Source: JABEVB01 sp049965775 (GTDB taxonomy: Bacteria > Planctomycetota > Phycisphaerae > WQYP01). Taken from it: a DNA stretch of 7,087 nucleotides. Location: assembly GCA_049965775.1 (NCBI GenBank), contig JBMFVX010000141.1:1-7087 (forward strand), in the 5' to 3' direction. Positions 1-5,662 of this stretch are shown piece after piece. The notes beneath the pieces were generated by a model. It saw only the letters and a list, made by a program, of their open reading frames with translations. It ran no database searches and was not told where the DNA came from. Each line of letters begins with the position of its first letter. The first letter of the stretch is position 1. Position numbers and translations under genes: made by a program.

Positions 1-101
1 GGGGAAGCTGATTTTTGAACAATTCGCAATGCCTACGCGGGTGAAATGCGTTTTCTATATAAGGAACTTTGGTTTAATTCATTCTTACGAATAAGTTGGC
101 G

Positions 102-117
102 GTTTCGGTGGCGAAAC
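102..117. repeat. Inverted repeat (6-bp arms, 4-nt centre) in the fabH leader
   Basis: GTTTCG (102-107) and CGAAAC (112-117) are perfect complements around GTGG. In RNA this would be a short stem-loop about 90 nt upstream of the fabH start. As DNA it is the size of a small operator. No T-run follows, so it is not an intrinsic terminator. Its function is unknown, and chance is possible for arms this short. Confidence 0.4.
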
Positions 118-191
118 ATGGCGGCTCATGGTAGCTTCATTCGCTTAGTTGGGGCGTGATTTGGCTTTGCGTCCGTTTGTTGTGGTCATTT

Positions 192-197
192 GAGGAG
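192..197 (+). promoter_or_regulatory. Ribosome binding site that fixes the fabH TTG start
   Basis: GAGGAG sits 8 nt upstream of the TTG at 206. An in-frame TGA at 191-193 closes the frame just upstream. The codons between it and 206 (GGA, GTT, CAC, CAC) include no start codon, so TTG at 206 is the furthest upstream start possible. Confidence 0.8.
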
Positions 198-205
198 TTC
201 ACCAC

Positions 206-1201
206 TTGAAATCGCGGTTTGGCGCTATCATCGCCGGTACCGGCAGCTACACTCCAGAACGTCGGCTCACAAATGCAGACCTGGAAAAGATGGTGGACAC
301 GACCAACGATTGGATCGTTCAGCGTACCGGCATTAGGGAACGTCGTATTGCCGCTGCAGATGAGTGCACTTCCACGCTGGCTTTGGAAGCGTCAAAACGG
401 GCCATCGCCGCCGCCGGAATAACTCCCGACGATATTGACTTGATTGTTGTCGCCACGCTCACGCCTGACATGCTCACGCCCTCCACGGCGTGCATCTTGC
501 AGGAAAAACTGGGCATCAAGCGGCACATTGCTGCCTTTGACTTGGGCGCAGCCTGCTCAGGCTTTGTATATGCTTTGGTGACCGCAAGCCAGTTCATTGC
601 CACCGGCTCGCACAAAACAGTGCTGGTGGTCGGGGCTGAAACGCTTTCCCGAATTGTTGATTATCAGGATCGCAGCACATGCATCCTGTTTGGCGACGGA
701 GCCGGTGCGGCTGTCTTAAAAGCTGCGGACGATCCTTCGCGCGGGCTTCAGTCATTTTTACTTGCAGCCGATGGTACGGGCGGGCAGTTTATTCATGTTC
801 CTGCGGGTGGTTCGCGCATGGCGGCATCGCCGCAGTCGCTGGCCGACCGGCAGCACTACCTGAAAATGAACGGCCGGGAGGTGTACAAATTTGCTGTGAC
901 CCAAATGACCCACAGCCTCGAAGAAGCGATGAAAGCATGCAACCTCCAAGCCGAAGACGTACGACTGGTGGTACCGCATCAATCTAATTTGCGTATCATC
1001 AGCAGCGCCACCGAGAAAGTTGGTTTTCCGCCCGAGCGCGTTTATGTCAACATTGACCGCTACGGTAATACCTCGGCCGCCTCCGTGGGCATAGCGCTCG
1101 ATGAGGCTATGCGGGCCGGTCGCTGTGGCCCGGGCGACTGGGTTATTCTGCTGGCATTTGGCGCCGGGCTGACCTGGGCCTCGGCTACCATCAAACTGTA
1201 G
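206..1201 (+). CDS. fabH: 3-oxoacyl-[acyl-carrier-protein] synthase III (KAS III, FabH)
   Basis: FabH starts fatty acid synthesis in the cytosol by condensing an acyl-CoA primer (acetyl-CoA or a branched acyl-CoA) with malonyl-ACP to give 3-ketoacyl-ACP. The 331-residue product has the normal family length. The catalytic triad is visible: Cys117 in DLGAACSGF, His258 in VVPHQSNLRI and Asn288 in RYGNTSAAS. The N-terminal GTGSYTPE segment, the DWIVQRTGIRERR segment and the C-terminal LLAFGAGLTW glycine-rich loop are also typical. Translation starts at TTG behind a good GAGGAG site; the first ATG (residue 29) would delete conserved sequence. It is first in the fabH-fabD-fabG-acpP-fabF order, 83 bp ahead of fabD. 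Primer preference (straight or branched) cannot be read from the sequence. Identity is near certain. Confidence 0.97.
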   Translation: MKSRFGAIIAGTGSYTPERRLTNADLEKMVDTTNDWIVQRTGIRERRIAAADECTSTLALEASKRAIAAAGITPDDIDLIVVATLTPDMLTPSTACILQEKLGIKRHIAAFDLGAACSGFVYALVTASQFIATGSHKTVLVVGAETLSRIVDYQDRSTCILFGDGAGAAVLKAADDPSRGLQSFLLAADGTGGQFIHVPAGGSRMAASPQSLADRQHYLKMNGREVYKFAVTQMTHSLEEAMKACNLQAEDVRLVVPHQSNLRIISSATEKVGFPPERVYVNIDRYGNTSAASVGIALDEAMRAGRCGPGDWVILLAFGAGLTWASATIKL

Positions 1202-1284
1202 TAACCCCGGCAAGGGGGCTTGTCAGCGGCCATAGGCGCTGCACACGGCTGGCCAACAGCGGGTATACAAAGGATAGACAATAC

Positions 1285-2199
1285 ATGGCGAACAGCTACG
1301 CAATTTTATGTCCGGGCCAGGGCGCACAACACGTGGGCATGGGCAAAGATTTTTATGCCAAGTGCGGTGCTTCGCGTCGCATTTTTGACCAAGCAGACGA
1401 AATCCTGGGTTTTTCTCTGTCAAAAATATGCTTTGAAGGACCAGAGCTAGAACTGCAGGCGACTGATGTGGCGCAAGCCGGCATTTTTGTCACCAGCGTG
1501 GCCATTTATGAAGCTTTGTTGGAGTTAGGTCGCCTGCCGCAGGCGCCCGACGTAGCAGCCGGGTTATCGCTGGGCGAGTACACGGCGCTGCACATTGCGG
1601 GCGTTTTGAAATTTGCCGATGCGGTGCGATTGGTGCGGGCGCGAGGTCAGTTGATGCAGGCTGCGGCGATGGCGCACAAAGGTTCGATGTTGGCTTTGGT
1701 TGGCGCTGACGAGGCAGCGGCCGATGCGATATGCTCGCAGGCCAAACAGGCTGGCGTAATCGTTCCGGCAAATTTTAACGCTCCCGGGCAAATTGTGCTC
1801 TCGGGGGCGGCAGCAGCATGTGTTGCGGCCGCAAAGGTTGCCGAGACCATGGGGTTCCGGGCGGTGCCATTGAGTGTCGCCGGTGCATTTCATTCACCGT
1901 TGATGGATTCGGCTGCGCAGGCCATGAGCACTAAACTCGAGTGGGTGGAGTTTTCTCCCGCCCGCATGCCCGTCATGAGTAACGTTACGGCTCAACCTCA
2001 TGGCGATTCCGCGGCCATGCGGCAACTGCTCGTACAGCAAATTATCGCGCCGGTGCGATGGTCGCAAAGCATGAGTTATTTGCTCGGCCAGGGAGCCAAA
2101 GGCTTTTTGGAACTTGGGCCGGGCCGGGTGCTCGCGGGCCTGATGCGTAAAATTGACCGCAAAGCTGTGGTTACCAATATTTCAACACTGGACGGATAA
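1285..2199 (+). CDS. fabD: Malonyl-CoA:ACP transacylase (FabD)
   Basis: FabD transfers malonyl groups from CoA to the phosphopantetheine arm of ACP, supplying the extender for FabH and FabF. The 304-residue protein has the usual family length. It shows the N-terminal GQGAQ oxyanion-hole motif (11-15), the nucleophile Ser95 in GLSLGEYTAL, Arg120 in the RARGQLMQ segment that binds the malonyl carboxylate, and the catalytic His203 in AGAFHSPLM. NFNAPGQIVLSG (163-174) is also typical. The residue before the nucleophile is Leu94 where E. coli has His; this Leu form is, as I recall, also found in clostridia and planctomycetes, so I do not read it as a defect. The start is ATG with AAAGGA at 1269-1274, 10 nt upstream. 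fabG follows after 47 bp with no strong terminator between, consistent with one transcript. Confidence 0.97.
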   Translation: MANSYAILCPGQGAQHVGMGKDFYAKCGASRRIFDQADEILGFSLSKICFEGPELELQATDVAQAGIFVTSVAIYEALLELGRLPQAPDVAAGLSLGEYTALHIAGVLKFADAVRLVRARGQLMQAAAMAHKGSMLALVGADEAAADAICSQAKQAGVIVPANFNAPGQIVLSGAAAACVAAAKVAETMGFRAVPLSVAGAFHSPLMDSAAQAMSTKLEWVEFSPARMPVMSNVTAQPHGDSAAMRQLLVQQIIAPVRWSQSMSYLLGQGAKGFLELGPGRVLAGLMRKIDRKAVVTNISTLDG

Positions 2200-2246
2200 G
2201 GCTGCCGTCGGCGGCGACTAAAGGCACTATCAGCGGGAAGGACTTT

Positions 2247-2987
2247 ATGGCAAATGCAAAACGAGTGGCGTATGTGACGGGCGGCTCCCGCGGCATTGGC
2301 GAGGCGATCGTACAATCTCTGGCGGCCGCCGATGTGCACGTAGTGGCGGTGGCACGCAACAAGGACAAACTTGACGCTCTGGTTGCGGCCCTTGCGGCTG
2401 CGGGCAAATCGGCTGAAGCGGCCGTTGTGGATATAGCCGACTCCGCCCAGCTTACCGCATCCATCGAGCAAACCATTGAAAAGCATGGCCGGCTTGACAT
2501 ACTCGTTAACAACGCAGGCATCACTCGCGATGGCCTGTTTATGCGCATGGACGACAAAGATTTTGACGATGTGCTGGCCACAAACCTGCGATCTGCATTC
2601 GTCGCGTGCCGCGCCGCTGCCCGCAGTATGATTCGCGCCAAGTGGGGTCGCATCATTAACATAAGTTCGGTTTCGGGTATAATAGGCAACGCGGGGCAGG
2701 TAAATTATGCGGCTTCCAAAGCGGGATTGATTGGTCTTACCAAATCCATCGCAAGGGAACTGGCCGGTAAGCAGGTAACCGCCAATTGTGTGGCGCCGGG
2801 TTTTACCACCACCGACATGACCGATGTTCTGCCGCCGCAGATCAAAGAAAACGTCGTGGGCCTTATACCGCTGCGCCGATTTGGCTCGCCGGCTGATGTA
2901 GCGGCGGCAGTAGCGTTTCTGGCGGGTGAATCGGCCGGTTATATTACCGGTCAGGTGTTGGCTGTGGATGGCGGCATGAGCATGTAG
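2247..2987 (+). CDS. fabG: 3-oxoacyl-[acyl-carrier-protein] reductase (FabG)
   Basis: FabG is the NADPH-dependent first reductive step of each elongation cycle, converting 3-ketoacyl-ACP to 3-hydroxyacyl-ACP. It is a classical short-chain dehydrogenase of 246 residues, the usual length. The cofactor-binding TGGSRGIG motif is at 11-18 and NNAG at 88-91. The catalytic tetrad is Asn113 (ATNL), Ser141 (SSVSG), Tyr154 and Lys158 (NYAASKAG). The PG motif after the active site (184-185) and the C-terminal GQVLAVDGGMSM are typical of FabG. The start is ATG with AAGGA at 2238-2242, only 4 nt upstream. Short-chain dehydrogenases have many functions, but position between fabD and acpP together with these motifs makes FabG secure. 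About 210 bp without a gene follow. Confidence 0.96.
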   Translation: MANAKRVAYVTGGSRGIGEAIVQSLAAADVHVVAVARNKDKLDALVAALAAAGKSAEAAVVDIADSAQLTASIEQTIEKHGRLDILVNNAGITRDGLFMRMDDKDFDDVLATNLRSAFVACRAAARSMIRAKWGRIINISSVSGIIGNAGQVNYAASKAGLIGLTKSIARELAGKQVTANCVAPGFTTTDMTDVLPPQIKENVVGLIPLRRFGSPADVAAAVAFLAGESAGYITGQVLAVDGGMSM

Positions 2988-3075
2988 CCGCGCGTTACAT
3001 GCGGCATGAAGAAGCAGGATAAAAACCGGGTGGTGGAGCTTGGTTTGGGTGAAAAGAATTCCCGCGTTAAGGCTC

Positions 3076-3106
3076 TTGACCATTGCCAAGATGGGGCTGG
3101 TACGCT
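3076..3106 (+). promoter_or_regulatory. Candidate sigma-70 promoter for acpP (extended -10)
   Basis: TTGACC (3076-3081, five of six -35 consensus bases) is separated by 19 nt from TACGCT (3101-3106), a weak -10 box (T, A and final T match). TG at 3098-3099 sits one base ahead of it, forming an extended -10 (TGGTACGCT), which can compensate for a weak box and long spacing. Transcription would start near 3113 and give a leader of about 85 nt before acpP. A dedicated acpP promoter makes sense because ACP is needed in much larger amounts than the enzymes. Read by eye and not tested. Confidence 0.5.
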
Positions 3107-3184
3107 AACCTATCGGCCCGGATGAATATTCGCCCGCGTAGGGCTAAAGCCGGCAGTAACGGAGTTTCGGATTTACCCTTTTAT

Positions 3185-3189
3185 GGAGG
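3185..3189 (+). promoter_or_regulatory. Ribosome binding site favouring the second ATG of acpP
   Basis: GGAGG lies 3 nt before the ATG at 3193 and 9 nt before the ATG at 3199. The 3-nt spacing is too short for efficient initiation, so 3199 is the better start. Both are in frame and differ by two residues (Met-Arg). Confidence 0.65.
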
Positions 3190-3198
3190 CCCATGCGT

Positions 3199-3465
3199 AT
3201 GGCTGAAACCGAAGACATTGAACAAAAGGTCATTGATATCGTCGCTGAGCAAATGGGCGTGGACAAGGCGGAAATCACCCGCGACACCAGCTTTGTCAAC
3301 GACCTCAATGCGGATAGTCTTGACACGGTGGAACTGGTGATGGAATTCGAGGATGAATTCGAAATGTCCATTCCCGATGAAGAAGCCGAAAAGATTCAGA
3401 CTGTTGGTCAGGCGATTGACTACATCAAGACCATTGCCGCCAAACAGCAAAAGCCGCAAGCCTGA
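3199..3465 (+). CDS. acpP: Acyl carrier protein (AcpP)
   Basis: ACP carries the growing acyl chain on a 4'-phosphopantetheine arm through the whole cycle in the cytosol. The 88-residue product (90 if the ATG at 3193 is used) is small and strongly acidic, as expected. The attachment site is Ser40 in LNADSLDTVELVM, the invariant DSL motif at the start of helix II. The helix II-III segment continues as EFEDEFEMSIPDEEAEKI, typical of fatty-acid ACPs rather than polyketide or peptide carrier domains. The start at 3199 was preferred because GGAGG at 3185-3189 is 9 nt away. It probably has its own promoter (3076-3106) as well as any read-through from fabG, which would raise its level over the enzymes. 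A holo-ACP synthase gene is not in the window. Confidence 0.96.
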   Translation: MAETEDIEQKVIDIVAEQMGVDKAEITRDTSFVNDLNADSLDTVELVMEFEDEFEMSIPDEEAEKIQTVGQAIDYIKTIAAKQQKPQA

Positions 3466-3561
3466 ACTCATTGACATTCGGCTGCTGGCCGTGTGTGCCA
3501 TGCTCGTGGGGTCTTAACGGCCGCGCGGGGAGTGGTATTTTGATGGAGTGTTAAGTCCCGC
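3466..3561 (+). other. Spacer between acpP and fabF
   Basis: This 96-bp spacer contains an exact TTGACA hexamer at 3471-3476 just after the acpP stop. At 17-19 nt downstream I find only TGTGCC, GTGCCA or TGCCAT, poor -10 boxes, so a fabF promoter is possible but not supported. The fabF ribosome binding site is the weak GGAG at 3545-3548, 13 nt before the start. There is no terminator-like hairpin with a T-run. Confidence 0.4.
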
Positions 3562-4806
3562 ATGACCAAACGTCGTGTTGTAATTACAGGCTTAGGCGTG
3601 GTAACCCCGCTGGGTGATGACACCGACGCCTTCTGGCAGCGACTGCTGGCTGGCCATTGCGGCATCCGCCTCATATCGCGGGTGGACGTGAGCAAATATC
3701 CCGTCAAAATCGGCGGTGAAATTACTCCGGAAATGTTCAACCCGGAGGCGGTACTGGCTCATAAAGAACTTAAGCGGCTGGACCGCTTTTCTGTTTATGG
3801 CATGGTGGCGGGCATTCATGCCGTCAAAGATTCTGGCCTCGATTTTTCTCGCGAAAATTGCGACCGCTGCGGTGTGATTGTCGGCTCCGGCATCGGCGGT
3901 ATCGAAGAGATGGAACAGCAGTACGACAAACTGCTGGCTCGCGGCGTTGAACGCGTCTCGCCCTTTACTGTTCCGAAACTGATGGTAAATGCGGCGGCGG
4001 GTAATTTGTCCATTCATTGGGGATTGCGCGGGCCGGTATCCGCAACGGCTACCGCTTGCGCAACCGCCGGCAACGCCATCGCCGACGCGTTTCGAACCAT
4101 TCAATTTAACGAAGCGGACATTATGCTTGCCGGTGGAGCGGAAGCGGCCATGACCAAACTTGGCCTGGCCGCATTTTGCGCCCTGCGGGCGCTTTCCACC
4201 TGGAACGACCGTCCAAGCGAAGCCAGCCGTCCGTTTGAAAAAAACCGCAATGGTTTTGTCATGTCGGAAGGCGCTGGAGTCCTGGTGCTTGAAGAATATG
4301 AGCACGCCAAGGCCCGTGGCGCCCGAATCTATGCCGAACTGCTTGCCTGCGGTGCCACCGGCGACGGCTGTCACATTACGGCACCCGACGAAAATGGCAC
4401 CGGTGCGGCCAAAGCCATGACCAAGGCCCTTCAGGAAGCCCATATTAACCCCGATCAAATAAGCTACATCAACGCCCATGGCACCAGCACCGAACTCGGT
4501 GATCTCGCCGAAACCAAGGCGTGTCATGCTGCCTTGGGCGCTGCGGCTAAAAAGGTTCCCATCAGTTCGACCAAGGGCGCTTTGGGCCACAGCCTTGGCG
4601 CTTCCGGTGGCATTGAATTGGCCATTACGTGTCTTGCCATGAGCCACGGCGAACTTCCGCCGACCATTAATTATGTAGAACCCGACGAACTGTGTGATCT
4701 TGACTATATTCCCAACACGGCGCGCCGGGCTGCGGTTAAATATGCCATGAGCAACAGTTTTGGCTTTGGCGGGCATAATACGAGCATTCTCATTGGTAAG
4801 CTCTGA
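3562..4806 (+). CDS. fabF: 3-oxoacyl-[acyl-carrier-protein] synthase II (KAS II, FabF)
   Basis: FabF elongates acyl-ACP with malonyl-ACP in the later cycles of fatty acid synthesis. The 414-residue protein matches the usual length. The thiolase-fold Cys-His-His triad is present: Cys166 in ATATACATAG, His306 in INAHGTSTELGD and His343 in KGALGHSLGASGG, with the conserved Lys338 just before. The N-terminal RRVVITGLGVVTPLG and the C-terminal SNSFGFGGHNTS gate loop are characteristic. The numbering is shifted by three from E. coli FabF (Cys163, His303, His340). An in-frame TGA at 3541-3543 and the lack of other start codons before 3562 fix the ATG. The spacing to GGAG (13 nt) is long, so translation may be modest. 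FabB is the alternative family member, but placement after acpP and overall features favour FabF. Confidence 0.96.
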   Translation: MTKRRVVITGLGVVTPLGDDTDAFWQRLLAGHCGIRLISRVDVSKYPVKIGGEITPEMFNPEAVLAHKELKRLDRFSVYGMVAGIHAVKDSGLDFSRENCDRCGVIVGSGIGGIEEMEQQYDKLLARGVERVSPFTVPKLMVNAAAGNLSIHWGLRGPVSATATACATAGNAIADAFRTIQFNEADIMLAGGAEAAMTKLGLAAFCALRALSTWNDRPSEASRPFEKNRNGFVMSEGAGVLVLEEYEHAKARGARIYAELLACGATGDGCHITAPDENGTGAAKAMTKALQEAHINPDQISYINAHGTSTELGDLAETKACHAALGAAAKKVPISSTKGALGHSLGASGGIELAITCLAMSHGELPPTINYVEPDELCDLDYIPNTARRAAVKYAMSNSFGFGGHNTSILIGKL

Positions 4807-4842
4807 TTTATTGCCCGCTGAGCGTTCTTGTGAGTGAGCGCT

Positions 4843-5199
4843 GTGGGCTTGTACTTCAGAAAGTCCGTCCGATTCGGCCCCATACGTCTTAATGTCAGCG
4901 GGCATGGCGTTGGCTACTCGCTTGGCGTCACCGGGCTTCGCATGGGCCGCTCGGCAACGGGCCGGCGCTACACCTCCATGAGTTTGCCGGGCACGGGCCT
5001 TCGGTATATAAACTACCAAAAGTCGTCAAATCGCTATGTGCGCCGTCCGTCTCCGTTGGATGCCGGTGCGGCGCAGCCGGTAAAAGGCTGCGGTTGCGGG
5101 TCGTGTGGCGGTTGCCTGGTGGCATTTTTTGTCATCATTGCGCTGCTCGCACTTTTGGGTGATGTGGTTTCGATAGTTCAGGGGACATCACATGGATGA
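4843..5199 (+). CDS. DUF4236-type small membrane protein
   Basis: The N-terminal half (about residues 1-58) fits the DUF4236 pattern: MG-x-x-FRKS, a GPIRLNVS segment, glycine-rich turns, and PGTGLRY with a following Tyr. The function of this family is not known. The start chosen is GTG at 4843, because it gives the typical MGLYFRKS beginning and has GTGAGTGAG just upstream; an in-frame GTG at 4834 would add three residues (121 in place of 118). The C-terminal part is different in character. It has a cluster of four cysteines at 83, 85, 88 and 91 (C-x-C-x2-C-x2-C in GCGCGSCGGC), then a hydrophobic stretch at about 92-112 that looks like one transmembrane helix, and a short tail. It lies 36 bp after fabF and overlaps the next gene by 8 nt, so it is probably on the fab transcript. 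A role in lipid metabolism is not shown. Confidence 0.75.
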   Translation: MGLYFRKSVRFGPIRLNVSGHGVGYSLGVTGLRMGRSATGRRYTSMSLPGTGLRYINYQKSSNRYVRRPSPLDAGAAQPVKGCGCGSCGGCLVAFFVIIALLALLGDVVSIVQGTSHG

Positions 5200-5491
5200 A
5201 ATAGAGATGAGTCGCACGTGCCGTACCGCCTCGTCGGAGCGCTACATCCTGAGCCTGGGCGAGGAGCATGTTGCATCGCTGGAATTGCACTTTGTTTCGA
5301 GTGACTGCATAGAGGCCACGCTCGTGGTGCTCAACGCAGATGTGATTGCCGAGAGCGCATTGACCGCTTTGCTTGATATGCTCCATCGTCGTCTGTTTGC
5401 CGATAACGAGCATCAGCGCACCCAGGCGCGGTTCATGGTTATGTACGGAAAATTTCAAGGCGAATACAGCCCTGGTGGCGAAAGCGTCTGA
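5192..5491 (+). CDS. Hypothetical protein, 99 residues, coupled to the DUF4236 gene
   Basis: I do not recognise a named family. The ATG at 5192 lies inside the end of the preceding gene (8-nt overlap), with AGGGGA at 5180-5185 placed 6 nt upstream, a good ribosome binding site. Termination of the upstream gene close to this start suggests translational coupling. The product is mildly acidic, with no signal peptide or membrane segment, so it is likely cytosolic. The residue pattern suggests three beta strands (about 17-22, 25-33 and 39-46), a helix (49-68) with the sequence ALTALLDMLHRRLF, and a last strand (80-87). The two cysteines (10 and 39) show no metal-binding pattern. The good ribosome binding site, overlap and regular alternating hydrophobic pattern support a real gene. 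Its partner may be the DUF4236 protein. Confidence 0.65.
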   Translation: MDEIEMSRTCRTASSERYILSLGEEHVASLELHFVSSDCIEATLVVLNADVIAESALTALLDMLHRRLFADNEHQRTQARFMVMYGKFQGEYSPGGESV

Positions 5492-5662
5492 TCATTACTG
5501 CAGGTTGAGGCGAAACTTTCGCATCGTTCAGCGCCGCCGCTGCGCGTTCCTGACGGTAAGCAAGCCGAATGCGGGCCGTGCTTCACCTGCTGGATACACC
5601 GTGCGGCAGTTATAAAGTTATCTTCAAACGACCGGACGGTGCTTCTGAAAGCGGCGTCATCG
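5492..5662. other. Convergent intergenic region
   Basis: This 171-bp gap separates two convergent genes. It contains the near-palindrome GCGAAACTTTCGC (5510-5522), symmetrical around one central base. It also has short GC-rich self-complementary pieces such as ACCG-GA-CGGT. None is followed by a T-run, so no intrinsic terminator can be assigned for either gene. A small reading frame starting at 5569 has no ribosome binding site and runs into the opposite gene; I do not call it. Confidence 0.4.

Larger units (their letters stand above)
1..205. other. Intergenic/leader region upstream of fabH
   Basis: No gene could be supported here. Reading from base 1, one frame ends at a TGA at 16-18 and another runs open to a TAA at 92-94. 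Either could be the tail of an upstream gene (plsX often precedes fabH in bacteria), but too few residues are visible to identify it. Bases 40-95 are AT-richer than the surroundings and include TATAAG (58-63), which matches five of six bases of a sigma-70 -10 box but has no convincing -35 box at the right distance. A 6-bp inverted repeat lies at 102-117. The fabH ribosome binding site is at 192-197. Confidence 0.5.
2988..3198 (+). other. Intergenic region and acpP leader
   Basis: This is a 211-bp gap inside an otherwise tight cluster. Near its start, GCCGC (2987-2991) and GCGGC (3001-3005) could form a 5-bp stem, but no T-run follows, so it is a poor terminator. The acpP promoter candidate is at 3076-3106. 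Downstream of its predicted start (about 3113), TCGGC (3113-3117) can pair with GCCGG (3149-3153, one G-T pair), putting a stem at the 5' end of the acpP message. The leader also contains the palindrome GAATATTC (3124-3131). Confidence 0.5.

Noticed and set aside
1203..1222. CCCC...GGGG hairpin between fabH and fabD as a terminator
   Set aside because: Stem of only four pairs, competing with an equally short CAAG/CTTG pairing, and no T-run. It is better read as part of an operon spacer.
1561..1590. FabD with Leu94 in place of His before the nucleophile, as a possible loss of function
   Set aside because: Ser95, Arg120, His203 and GQGAQ are all intact, and GLSLGEY is, as far as I recall, a normal variant in other phyla.
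2076..3089. A 337-codon open frame on the minus strand across fabG
   Set aside because: Antisense to a complete fabG and the end of fabD, with no motif or ribosome binding site to support it.
3471..3501. Exact TTGACA after acpP as a fabF promoter
   Set aside because: No acceptable -10 hexamer at 16-19 nt; the best (TGCCAT) matches three of six bases without an extended element.
4812..4848. Imperfect hairpin after fabF (GCCC/GGGC outer, AGCG/CGCT inner) as a terminator
   Set aside because: The stem is interrupted by an asymmetric internal loop, has a 14-nt loop and no T-run, and overlaps the start of the next gene.
3592..5019. A 475-codon open frame on the minus strand across fabF and the next gene
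   Set aside because: It is fully antisense to a fabF with all catalytic residues. Its translation is low in recognisable motifs and it has no credible domain; long antisense frames arise from the codon bias of the true gene.
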